Part shown: piece by piece, positions 39,508-47,412 of the stretch
Numbering within the stretch: position 1 is the stretch's first letter
Layout: the number at the start of each line of letters is the position of its first letter
Assembly (NCBI RefSeq): GCF_900090245.1
Contig: NZ_FMDN01000011.1
Coordinates: 1 to 64,000, forward strand
Length of the DNA stretch: 64,000 nucleotides
Direction: 5' to 3'
From: Micromonospora halophytica
GTDB taxonomy: Bacteria > Actinomycetota > Actinomycetes > Mycobacteriales > Micromonosporaceae
Position numbers and translations under genes: made by a program
Notes under the pieces: model-generated
The model's database searches: none
Told to the model about the DNA's origin: nothing
What the model saw: only the letters and a program-made list of their open reading frames with translations

Positions 39508-39882
39508 TCAGCGGGTGCCGGGCAGGCTCTGGCCGGTGGCCTGGACGAGCCGGGGGAGGTCGGTGCCGCGTACCGCCGGCAGGAGGACCTCCTGCCCGTC
39601 GTCGAGGCGGGCGACCGCCCGGCCGCGCGGGTCGGTGGCCAGCTCGACGACCTGCTCCCAGGGGATCCGCCGGCCACCGGCGAGCGCGGTCAGCCGCAGC
39701 TCGCGGGCGTCGGCGTCGGTGCCGGACCGCCACGCCCAGAAGGCGACGGCGAGTGGTACCAGCAGCACCGGCAGCAGGTACCACTCGGCGGTGGCCAGCG
39801 GCAGCGACCCGATCAGGGCGACGATTGCCGCGACCAGGATGGCCTGGTGGTGCCGGAAGCGGATGGTGTCGGTGCGACTCAC
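39508..39882 (-). CDS. PH-like domain membrane protein
   Basis: A 124-residue protein from the GTG at 39882 (SRTDTIRFRHHQAILVAAIV). Two membrane spans (about 12-30 and 34-52) are followed by a compact beta domain of the bacterial PH-like type. That domain starts ELRLTALAGGRRIPWEQV and includes AVARLDDGQEVLLPAV and the ending GTDLPRLVQATG. Such proteins are widespread in actinobacteria without known function. It is convergent with the dehydrogenase gene (9-base gap). Confidence 0.75.
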   Translation of the reverse strand: MSRTDTIRFRHHQAILVAAIVALIGSLPLATAEWYLLPVLLVPLAVAFWAWRSGTDADARELRLTALAGGRRIPWEQVVELATDPRGRAVARLDDGQEVLLPAVRGTDLPRLVQATGQSLPGTR

Positions 39883-40087
39883 CCTCCGATGATCCCACCC
39901 TGGGGCCGGGCCAGGGTCCACCGGGCGTCCGGACGGTGACAGTCACCATGCTTTAGTGACGCGGGTCACTTCCGGGCGGCGTAACCGGCATGACGACCGG
40001 TCGTTTGCGGGGATGGCGTGTGTCGGATATCCGTCCGCGCCGAGCACCGTCGCACCGCCCCGTGTCCCCCTCACGAAGGCGACCGCC

Positions 40088-42673
40088 GTGCCATACGCGT
40101 ACCTCGTCCGTCGCCTGCCGCCCGCGGTGGCCGCCCTGCTGGCGGTGACCGCGTCGCTGGTGGGAGCCGCCCTGGCCGGCGTTCTCCCGTCGCTGGCCGC
40201 CACGACGCTGGCCGGCGCGGCCGGCTGCGTCCTGGCCGGTGTCCGGCTCGCCCGGTCGGCCGCCGTCCGGGGTCGTGTCCGGGCGGTCCGGCGCCGTCGC
40301 CGGGCCGCCGTGCTGCTCGACGCCGCCGTGCTGGTCGTCGGCCTGACCGTGGCCGTCCTGCCGCTGGCCGCCCCGCCGCAGCGCCCCGACGTGGTGGCAG
40401 CGGGCCTGCTCGCCGCGACCGGGCTGTACGGCGCCGGTCTGCTCACGCTGCCCGGTCACTCCCGGCTGACGCCCCGGGTCCGGCTGCGCCGGACCGTCGA
40501 CACCGTCGGCCTCGGCGCCGCCCTGGTCTTCGCCGGCTGGGTGCTGCTCCCGCCCGGCGAGGTGCCGCCGGTGGTCCGGGTGGTGACCGTGGTCGGCGCG
40601 GCCGGGCTGGCCGGGCTGCTGGTGAGCGCGCTCGCCGAGCACCGCCGTCGACCCGGGGCGGCGCTCTGCCGGGCCGGCGCGGCCGCCACCCTGTTCGGGC
40701 TGGCCGACCTGGTGGTGCTGCTGGCCTACCGGGCGCCGCAGCAGGCGACGCTGACCGCGGTGCCGCTCCTTGTGGCCGGCGCGCTGCTCACCGCGGCCGG
40801 GATGGCCCGGGTCGCGGCCGGCGAGCCGCCGCTCGGCGGTGGACCGGCGGCGACCTGGCCACGGGTGACCGTGCCGGCCGCGGTGGCCACCCTGGCGGCC
40901 GGGCACCACCTCTGGGCCGTGGGCAGCTTCACCCCGGCCGCCGTCCTGCTCGGGCTGGCGGTGATCCCGCCGCTGATCGCCCGGGAACTGATCACCGCGG
41001 CGGACAACCGGGACCAGGCGCGGCGGCTGGCGGCCCGGGAGGCGCACTTCCGGGCGCTGGTCTCCGGCGGCCGGGACCTGATCCTGATCCTCGACGACGA
41101 GCTGCGGGTGCGCTGGCTCTCCGCGGCCGGCGCACGGTGGTTCGGGCTGCGTGACGACGAGGTGCGTGGCCGTCGTCTCGCCGACCTGCTGCACCCCGAC
41201 GACGCCCCCGGCGCGCTGGCCCGCCTCGCAGCCGACCCGGCCGGGGCGCAGCCGCCCCTGCTGGTGGCCCGGATGGCCACCGGCGACGGCGGCTGGCGGG
41301 AGACCGAGGCGACCGTGAGCGACCAGCGCGGGGTGCCCGAGGTCGGCGCGGTGGTGCTGCACGTACGCGACATCGGCGAGCGCCGCCGGCTGGAGCGGGA
41401 GGTACGTCGGCTCGCCGCCACCGACCTGCTCACCGGCCTGGCCAACCGGAGCGAACTGCTGCGTTCGCTGGGCGCGCGACGGGGGCAGCCGGGCGGCGCG
41501 CTGCTCCTGGTGGAGCTGCACGGCCTCGGCGGGCTCTCCGACGGGGCGGGGCCGGCGGTGGGCGAGGCCCTGCTGGTCACCGCCGCCCGCCGGCTGCGCG
41601 ACGTGGCGGGCCCTCGCGACCTGGTGGCCCGGGTCGGCGCGGAGGAGTTCGCCGTGCTCACCGATGCCGGCCCGGTCCCGGCGTACGCGTTGGGCAGCCG
41701 GCTGGTGGCCGCGCTGGCGGAGCCCTGCCCGGTGCCCGGGGAACTGGTCCGGCTGCGGGTGAGCGTCGGTCTGGCGGAGCTGGCCGGGGCCGGTGCGGAG
41801 GACGCCCTGCGCCAGGCGGACCTCGCCCGGCGGCGGGCCGCGCAGCTCGGCCGCAACCGTGTCGAGTGGTACGACGCCTACCTGGAGGAGCAGCTGGTCC
41901 GCCGGCTGGACCTGGAGCGGGAGCTGCCGGGCGCGGTCGCCCGGGGCGAGTTGGACCTGGTCTACCAGCCGGTGCTGGGCCTGGCCGACCGGCTGCCGGT
42001 GGGGACGGAGGCGTTGCTGCGCTGGCGCAGCCCGGTGCTGGGCACGGTGCTCCCGGCCGAGCTGCTGCCGGTCGCCGAGGACCTGGGCCTCGTCGGGGAC
42101 CTGGGGTGGTGGGTGCTGCACCAGGCCTGCCGACAGCTCGCCGGCTGGTCGGCCGAGGGCCGCGACCTCTGGATGGCGGTCAACGTGACCCCCCGCGAGC
42201 TGCTGGCGCCGGACTTCCTGCCCCGGGTGGCGTCGATCCTGGCCGGGCACGGCGTGCCGGCCGACCGGCTGGTGATCGAGGTGGCCGAGCCCCGCCTCGG
42301 CGCCGAGCTGCCGACCGTGGTGGCCCGGCTGGCCGGGCTGCGCTCGCTGGGCGTCCGGACGGCGCTGGACGACTTCCGGGCCGAGCAGGCGTCCCTGGCG
42401 CAGCTCCGCCGCCTCCCGATCGACCTGCTCAAGATCCGGCCGCAGCCGGCGGAGACGCCGGACGGGCCGCAGTGGCCGCTGATCGACGTGGTGGTCAGCC
42501 TCGGCGAGCGGCTCGGGCTCTCGGTGGTGGTGGAGGAGCTGGAGTCCGACTCCGACGTCGACCGGGCCTGCCGGGCCGGCTGCCGGTACGGCCAGGGGTT
42601 CGCGCTGGCCCGTCCGGCCACCGCCGAGCGGGTGGAGGCGCTCTTCGAGGAGTTCCCGTCGGCGTCTCGCTGA
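40088..42673 (+). CDS. Membrane PAS-GGDEF-EAL protein with degenerate catalytic motifs
   Basis: This 861-residue protein has about eight membrane spans (residues 1-305), then a PAS domain (about 318-430: HFRALVSGGRDLILILDDEL). The GGDEF domain reads GAEEF at residue 517, and the EAL domain has EAL at residue 640-642. Key EAL residues are altered: DDFG-x-G is DDFRAEQ, and the usual K-x-D is KIRPQ. The cyclase is very likely inactive and the phosphodiesterase probably so; the protein may be a c-di-GMP sensor or scaffold. The GTG at 40088 follows GAAGG. Confidence 0.85.
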   Translation: MPYAYLVRRLPPAVAALLAVTASLVGAALAGVLPSLAATTLAGAAGCVLAGVRLARSAAVRGRVRAVRRRRRAAVLLDAAVLVVGLTVAVLPLAAPPQRPDVVAAGLLAATGLYGAGLLTLPGHSRLTPRVRLRRTVDTVGLGAALVFAGWVLLPPGEVPPVVRVVTVVGAAGLAGLLVSALAEHRRRPGAALCRAGAAATLFGLADLVVLLAYRAPQQATLTAVPLLVAGALLTAAGMARVAAGEPPLGGGPAATWPRVTVPAAVATLAAGHHLWAVGSFTPAAVLLGLAVIPPLIARELITAADNRDQARRLAAREAHFRALVSGGRDLILILDDELRVRWLSAAGARWFGLRDDEVRGRRLADLLHPDDAPGALARLAADPAGAQPPLLVARMATGDGGWRETEATVSDQRGVPEVGAVVLHVRDIGERRRLEREVRRLAATDLLTGLANRSELLRSLGARRGQPGGALLLVELHGLGGLSDGAGPAVGEALLVTAARRLRDVAGPRDLVARVGAEEFAVLTDAGPVPAYALGSRLVAALAEPCPVPGELVRLRVSVGLAELAGAGAEDALRQADLARRRAAQLGRNRVEWYDAYLEEQLVRRLDLERELPGAVARGELDLVYQPVLGLADRLPVGTEALLRWRSPVLGTVLPAELLPVAEDLGLVGDLGWWVLHQACRQLAGWSAEGRDLWMAVNVTPRELLAPDFLPRVASILAGHGVPADRLVIEVAEPRLGAELPTVVARLAGLRSLGVRTALDDFRAEQASLAQLRRLPIDLLKIRPQPAETPDGPQWPLIDVVVSLGERLGLSVVVEELESDSDVDRACRAGCRYGQGFALARPATAERVEALFEEFPSASR

Positions 42674-42705
42674 CCCGCCTGGCGTTCAGTGCCCGCTGAA
42701 CCGGT

Positions 42706-43725
42706 TCACCCCCGTCGGGGCGGGGCGGTGCTGCCCCGGGGTGTGAGGTGGGCGGTCTCGTCCTGCAGACCGGTCACCGGCTCGCCCGCGATGACCGCGA
42801 GCAGCTGCCGGGCGGCGTGCGCGCCGTACGCGGGGATGTCCCGCCCGAGCGCGGTCAGCGGCGGGTGCACCAGCTGGCAGAGCGGGGAGTCGTCCCAGGC
42901 CACGATGGACAGGTCGCCCGGGACGGCGAGCCCCATCTCCTGGGCGACCGAGAGCCCGGCGATCGCCATCACGTCGTTGTCGTAGATGACCGCGGTGGGC
43001 CGGTTGGCGGAGCTGAGCAGGCGGCGGGTGGCCCGGGCGCCCTCCTCGCCGGTGTAGTCCGACCAGACGGTGGCCGCCTCGTCGAGCCCGAGCCGCCGGC
43101 ACACCTCGCCGAAGGCGTCGGTGCGGATCTCGGTGTGCAGCAGCGAGGGCAGGCCGCCGACCCGGGCGATCCGCCGGTGCCCGAGCGCCACCAGGTATTC
43201 CACCGTCTCCACCAGCGCCGCCGCGTCGTCGGACCAGACGCTGGTCAGGCTGCCCGTGTGCCCCGGCCCGCCGATCACCACCGCCGGTAGTTGCAGCTCC
43301 TCCAGGGCGGGGATCCGCCGGTCGTCGGTGCGCAGGTCGCAGACGAACACCCCGTCTACCCGGCGTTCGGCCCACCAGCGCCGGTAGACCGCGATCTCCG
43401 CCTCCTGGTCGGCCACCACCTGGAGGGTCAGCGCGTACGACCGGGCGGAGAGTTCCGCCTCGACGCCGCTGATCAGCTCCATGAAGAACGGCTCGATGCC
43501 CAGTATCCGGGCCGGTCGGCACAGGGCCAGGCCGACGGCGTTGGCGGTGGCCCCGGAGAGCGCGCGGGCGGCGCTGCTCGGGCTGAAGCCGATCTCGGCG
43601 GCGATGGCCAGGATCCGTTGGCGGGTGGCCTCCGATACTCCGGGCTGTCCGTTGAGCGCGTACGACACCGCGCCCTTGGACACCCCGGCGCGTCGGGCGA
43701 CGTCGGCGATGGTCGGCCGCTTCAC
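42706..43725 (-). CDS. LacI family transcriptional regulator
   Basis: A 339-residue repressor. The N-terminal helix-turn-helix and hinge are VKRPTIADVARRAGVSKGAV, SYALNGQPGVSEATRQRI and FSPSSAARALSG. A periplasmic-binding-like sensor domain follows (VGLALCRPARILG onward). It is divergent from a sugar ABC-transporter and beta-mannosidase operon, so it most likely represses that operon and responds to a mannoside. Two palindromes similar to the actinobacterial LacI/CebR site TGGGAGCGCTCCCA lie in the 380-base intergenic region. The GTG at 43725 has GAGGAG seven bases upstream. Confidence 0.92.
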   Translation of the reverse strand: MKRPTIADVARRAGVSKGAVSYALNGQPGVSEATRQRILAIAAEIGFSPSSAARALSGATANAVGLALCRPARILGIEPFFMELISGVEAELSARSYALTLQVVADQEAEIAVYRRWWAERRVDGVFVCDLRTDDRRIPALEELQLPAVVIGGPGHTGSLTSVWSDDAAALVETVEYLVALGHRRIARVGGLPSLLHTEIRTDAFGEVCRRLGLDEAATVWSDYTGEEGARATRRLLSSANRPTAVIYDNDVMAIAGLSVAQEMGLAVPGDLSIVAWDDSPLCQLVHPPLTALGRDIPAYGAHAARQLLAVIAGEPVTGLQDETAHLTPRGSTAPPRRG

Positions 43726-43948
43726 CGGCGTGCTCCTCAATCCTCACGGCCCCACGGGCCGGTCCACGGCGCCGGGATCACCGGCGGCCCTCACGCTATC
43801 GCGACCCCGCCGGGCGGTGCCCTGGGCGGGGTCGCGCTGATCCGTCGTACGGAGCGGTTTCTTGCGCGGTTAAGCCTACGGCCTCTCTCGCGCGGCAATG
43901 CCACCCCCGTTGCGTGGTGAATTGCGCGGAAGAGCGCTTCACCACGCA

Positions 43949-43962
43949 TGGTCGCGCTCCCA
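43949..43962. promoter_or_regulatory. Candidate LacI-family operator, distal
   Basis: TGGTCGCGCTCCCA matches TGGGAGCGCTCCCA at 12 of 14 positions. It lies upstream of the operon promoter. Confidence 0.4.
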
Positions 43963-44005
43963 AGGTTCCCGCTGGTTACGGGACGACTACGGCGTTCATC
44001 GCCCG

Positions 44006-44034
44006 TTGACAGGCCCATGGTCGGCCCGTACGGT
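44006..44034 (+). promoter_or_regulatory. Promoter of the beta-mannoside operon
   Basis: TTGACA (44006-44011), 17 bases, TACGGT (44029-44034): a near-consensus housekeeping promoter, unusual for this genome. Transcription would start near 44041, 65 bases before the lipoprotein ATG. Confidence 0.65.
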
Positions 44035-44073
44035 GGCCTCACTTATCCGGTTCAGTCAACGTTTCTCGATCTT

Positions 44074-44087
44074 CGGGAGCGTTCCCA
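44074..44087. promoter_or_regulatory. Candidate LacI-family operator, proximal
   Basis: CGGGAGCGTTCCCA matches the CebR-type palindrome TGGGAGCGCTCCCA at 12 of 14 positions. It lies between the predicted transcription start and the ribosome site, a good position for repression. Confidence 0.55.
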
Positions 44088-44105
44088 TTTTGCGCGGAGG
44101 ATGAC

Positions 44106-45383
44106 ATGAAACGGTCCTGGACCCACTGGGCCCGCGCGGCGGCGGCAGGTGCCGTCAGCCTGCTCATGGTCGCGGCGTGCAGTGGCAGGAGCACCACCGA
44201 CGACGCCTCCGGCGGCGTCGTCACCCTGAAAATCAACTTCTGGGGCGACTTCGGCCTGCAGGAGCTGAAGACCAGGTACGAGGCCGCCAACCCGAACATC
44301 CGGATCCAGCTCAACTCGGGCGAGTACAACGCCCAGCACGAGGACCTGCAGAAGAAGCTGGTGGCCGGCTCGGGCGCCGCGGACATCGCGGCCGTCGACG
44401 AGGGCTTCATGGTCCAGTTCCGCGGCCAGTCCGACAAGTTCGTCAACCTCCTCGACAAGGGCGCCGGCTCGTACGAGAGCAAGTACCTGCCCTGGAAGTG
44501 GAAGCAGTCGCTGTCGGCCGACGGCAAGACCCAGATCGGCCTCGGCACCGACGTCGGCGGCCTCGCCATGTGTTACCGGACCGACCTGTTCAAGGCCGCC
44601 GGGCTGCCCACCGAGCGGGACCAGGTCTCCGCCCTCTGGCCCACCTGGGACAAGTTCATCGAGGTCGGCCAGCAGTACACCGCCAAGACCGACAAGAAGT
44701 TCATCGACGCGGGCACCAACCTGTTCAACCCGATCCTGGGCCAGCAGCCGGTCGGCTTCTACAACGACCAGGAACAGCTCCAGATGGAGCAGGGGCCGAA
44801 GGTCGCCTTCGACTACACCGTCAAGGCCGTCCAGGCCGGCCTCTCGGCCAACCTGGTCAGCTTCCAGGCCGACTGGGACAAGGGCTTCACCAGCGGCGCC
44901 TTCGCCGTCCTCGCCTGCCCGGCGTGGATGCTCGGCCACATCAAGGACACCGCCCCCGGCACCGAGGGCAAGTGGGACATCGCCGCGGTGCCCGGTGGCG
45001 GCGGCAACTGGGGCGGCTCGTTCCTGACCATCCCCAAGCAGGGCAAGCACGTCGACGAGGCGTACGAGCTGCTGGAGTGGCTGGTCCAGCCGGAGCAGCA
45101 GATCGAGATCTTCAAGAAGGTCGGCAACCTGCCGTCGCAGCCGGCCCTCTACGCCGACCCGGCGATCGCCGAGTTCAAGAACCCGTTCTTCAACGACGCC
45201 CCGGTCGGGCAGATCTTCCCGAAGATGGCGCAGGGCCTGACCCCGCAGTACCTGGGCAGGAAGAACGGCCCGACCCGGGTCGCGGTGGAGAACGTCATCC
45301 GCCGGGTGGAGAACAAGACCCTGAAGCCGGACGCCGCCTGGGCGGAGGCGGTCAAGGAGGCCGAGAAGGCCGGCAAGTCCTGA
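44106..45383 (+). CDS. Sugar ABC transporter solute-binding lipoprotein
   Basis: A 425-residue type 2 periplasmic-binding-like protein. The signal peptide ends with lipobox LMVAACSG (Cys25). The mature protein starts LKINFWGDFGLQELKTRYEA and includes ADIAAVDEGFMVQF and FLTIPKQGKHVDEAYELLEWL, typical of cluster B oligosaccharide-binding proteins. It is the first gene of an operon with two permeases and a beta-mannosidase, suggesting capture of beta-mannosides or manno-oligosaccharides. GGAGG precedes the ATG. No ATPase is encoded; a shared MsiK-type ATPase elsewhere is likely. Confidence 0.9.
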   Translation: MKRSWTHWARAAAAGAVSLLMVAACSGRSTTDDASGGVVTLKINFWGDFGLQELKTRYEAANPNIRIQLNSGEYNAQHEDLQKKLVAGSGAADIAAVDEGFMVQFRGQSDKFVNLLDKGAGSYESKYLPWKWKQSLSADGKTQIGLGTDVGGLAMCYRTDLFKAAGLPTERDQVSALWPTWDKFIEVGQQYTAKTDKKFIDAGTNLFNPILGQQPVGFYNDQEQLQMEQGPKVAFDYTVKAVQAGLSANLVSFQADWDKGFTSGAFAVLACPAWMLGHIKDTAPGTEGKWDIAAVPGGGGNWGGSFLTIPKQGKHVDEAYELLEWLVQPEQQIEIFKKVGNLPSQPALYADPAIAEFKNPFFNDAPVGQIFPKMAQGLTPQYLGRKNGPTRVAVENVIRRVENKTLKPDAAWAEAVKEAEKAGKS

Positions 45384-45502
45384 CGCTCCGGTGACCGGTG
45401 GCGGAGCGGGCCCGACCGCTCCGCCACCCCGGGCCGCCGCCCGGTCGAGGCCACCCCGCACCGCCCGTACCCCGTCACCTCTTCGGCCCTGGAGTGTGTC
45501 CC

Positions 45503-46516
45503 ATGTCCACCACCCGTGCCGCGCCCGCGCAGTCGCGCCGCCGAGCCGCGCCAGGGCGCGGCGGCTCCGGACCCGACGAGCGAAGGCTCAACTGGCGCAA
45601 CCGGCTGTACCGCTTCGACATGCGCTACATGCCGTACCTGATGATCGCGCCGTTCTTCCTGCTCTTCATCGTCTTCGGGCTCTTCCCGCTGGTCTTCAAC
45701 GGCGTGGTGTCGCTGCGCAACTACCGGCTGGACGACCCGACGCTGCCGTACTGGGCCGGGTTCGAGAACTTCACCCGGCTCGCCGGCGACGAGGATTTCT
45801 GGAACGCGCTCTACAACACCTTCGGCATCTTCCTGCTCTCCTCGGTGCCGCAACTGCTGCTGGCGCTGGTGGTGGCCTCGCTGCTCAACCGCAAGCTGCG
45901 CGCGCAGACCTGGTGGCGGGTCGGCATCCTGCTGCCGTACGTGACCCCGATCGTCGCCTCGTCGATGGTGTTCAGCGTCTTCTTCTCCCGCGACTTCGGC
46001 ATGGCCAACTGGGTGCTCGGCCTGTTCGGCTACGGCAGCCCGGAGGCCCCGATCGACTGGCGGGCCGACAAGCCGCACTCCTGGACCGCCATCGCCACGA
46101 TGGTCAACTGGAAGTGGATCGGCTACAACGCGCTGCTCTACCTGGCCGCCATGCAGTCCATCCCGCGCGACGTGTACGAGGCGGCGGCGATCGACGGCGC
46201 CGGGCCGTGGAAGCAGCTGTGGAAGATCACCGTGCCGATGATCCAGCCGGTCATCGTCTTCACCGTGGTCCTCTCCACCATCGGCGGCCTCCAACTCTTC
46301 ACCGAGCCGATGCTGTTCGACCCGAACGCGCAGGCCGCCACCGGCGGGCCGAACGGCGAGTGGCAGACCATCGCCCAGCTCATCTACAAGGTCGGCTGGA
46401 AGGACCTCAACCTCGGCTACGCCGCCGCCATGTCCTGGGCGCTGTTCCTGATCATCCTGGTCGTCGCCGGCGTCAACACGCTGCTGACGAACCGTCTCTC
46501 GGGAGGTCGCAAATGA
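45503..46516 (+). CDS. Sugar ABC transporter permease (MalF-like)
   Basis: A 337-residue permease with a basic cytoplasmic start (residues 1-45) and six membrane spans. The EAA coupling loop reads SIPRDVYEAAAIDGAGPWKQ, followed by LWKITVPMIQPVI, as in MalF-type carbohydrate permeases. It pairs with the next permease, which overlaps by ATGA. The ATG at 45503 has GGAG upstream; it is preceded by a 119-base gap after the binding-protein gene. Confidence 0.9.
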   Translation: MSTTRAAPAQSRRRAAPGRGGSGPDERRLNWRNRLYRFDMRYMPYLMIAPFFLLFIVFGLFPLVFNGVVSLRNYRLDDPTLPYWAGFENFTRLAGDEDFWNALYNTFGIFLLSSVPQLLLALVVASLLNRKLRAQTWWRVGILLPYVTPIVASSMVFSVFFSRDFGMANWVLGLFGYGSPEAPIDWRADKPHSWTAIATMVNWKWIGYNALLYLAAMQSIPRDVYEAAAIDGAGPWKQLWKITVPMIQPVIVFTVVLSTIGGLQLFTEPMLFDPNAQAATGGPNGEWQTIAQLIYKVGWKDLNLGYAAAMSWALFLIILVVAGVNTLLTNRLSGGRK

Positions 46517-47412
46517 CTGTCGCCCCGCCGCGTCCCACCGCGGGGGTGCGGCGCAACAGGCCGGCGCTGATGGGCCGGGCGCCGCAGGACACCCCGGCCG
46601 GCCTCGGGACGTACCTGCTGCTGGCCGTCACCATGCTCTTCGCGGCGTTCCCGCTGTACTGGATGTTCGTCATCGCCACCAGCAACGACGAGGCGCTGGC
46701 GAAGCTGCCGCCGGCCGTCGTGCCCGGTGACCGGTTCATGACCAACGTCGACGAGGTCTTCTCCCTCCAGGACGTCTACTTCGCCGCCAGCCTGGTCAAC
46801 AGCCTCATCGTCTCCAGCGTGGTGACCGCCTCGGTGCTCTTCTTCTGCTCGCTGGCCGGGTTCGCCTTCGCCAAGCTGCGCTTCGCCGGCCGCAACGCGC
46901 TGATGCTCTTCGTGATCCTCACCCTGACCGTGCCCAACCAGCTCGGCATCGTGGCGCTCTACATCGTGATGGGCAGGCTCGGCTGGAACGGCACCCTGCT
47001 CGCGGTCATCGCGCCCGGCCTGGTCACCGCGTTCGGGGTGTTCTACATGCGCCAGTTCATCGTCAACACGGTCCCCGACGAGCTGGTCGAGTCGGCCCGG
47101 GTCGACGGCGCCACCACCATGCGCGTCTACGGGAACATCGTGCTGCCGGCGATCCGCCCGGCCCTGGCCGTGCTCGGCCTGCTGACCTTCGTCGCCACCT
47201 GGAACGACTTCCAGTGGCCGCTGATCACGCTGAGCGGCACCGACTACCCGACCTCGATGGTGGCCATCTCCGACCTGGCCAGTGGCAACTACGTCATCTA
47301 CCGGCGGGTGCTGGCCGGCGCGTTCATCGCCACGGTGCCGCTGCTGGTCATGCTCTTCATCGGCGGCCGGCAGATCGTCCGCGGAATCATGGAAGGTGCG
47401 GTGAAGTCGTGA
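46513..47412 (+). CDS. Sugar ABC transporter permease (MalG-like)
   Basis: A 299-residue permease with six spans. The EAA loop reads VPDELVESARVDGATTMRVY followed by GNIVLPAIRPALAVLGL, standard for MalG-type partners. The ATG overlaps the upstream permease stop (ATGA), and its own TGA overlaps the mannosidase GTG (GTGA), so the three are tightly coupled. Confidence 0.9.
   Translation: MTVAPPRPTAGVRRNRPALMGRAPQDTPAGLGTYLLLAVTMLFAAFPLYWMFVIATSNDEALAKLPPAVVPGDRFMTNVDEVFSLQDVYFAASLVNSLIVSSVVTASVLFFCSLAGFAFAKLRFAGRNALMLFVILTLTVPNQLGIVALYIVMGRLGWNGTLLAVIAPGLVTAFGVFYMRQFIVNTVPDELVESARVDGATTMRVYGNIVLPAIRPALAVLGLLTFVATWNDFQWPLITLSGTDYPTSMVAISDLASGNYVIYRRVLAGAFIATVPLLVMLFIGGRQIVRGIMEGAVKS

Larger units (their letters stand above)
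43726..44105. promoter_or_regulatory. Intergenic control region, 380 bp, LacI / mannoside operon
   Basis: A non-coding region between divergent genes. It contains a consensus-like promoter for the operon (44006-44034) and two LacI-type palindromes (43949-43962 and 44074-44087). The part near 43855-43935 is relatively A/T-rich for this genome and may hold the lacI-type gene promoter. The operon ribosome site GGAGG is at 44096-44100. Confidence 0.6.
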
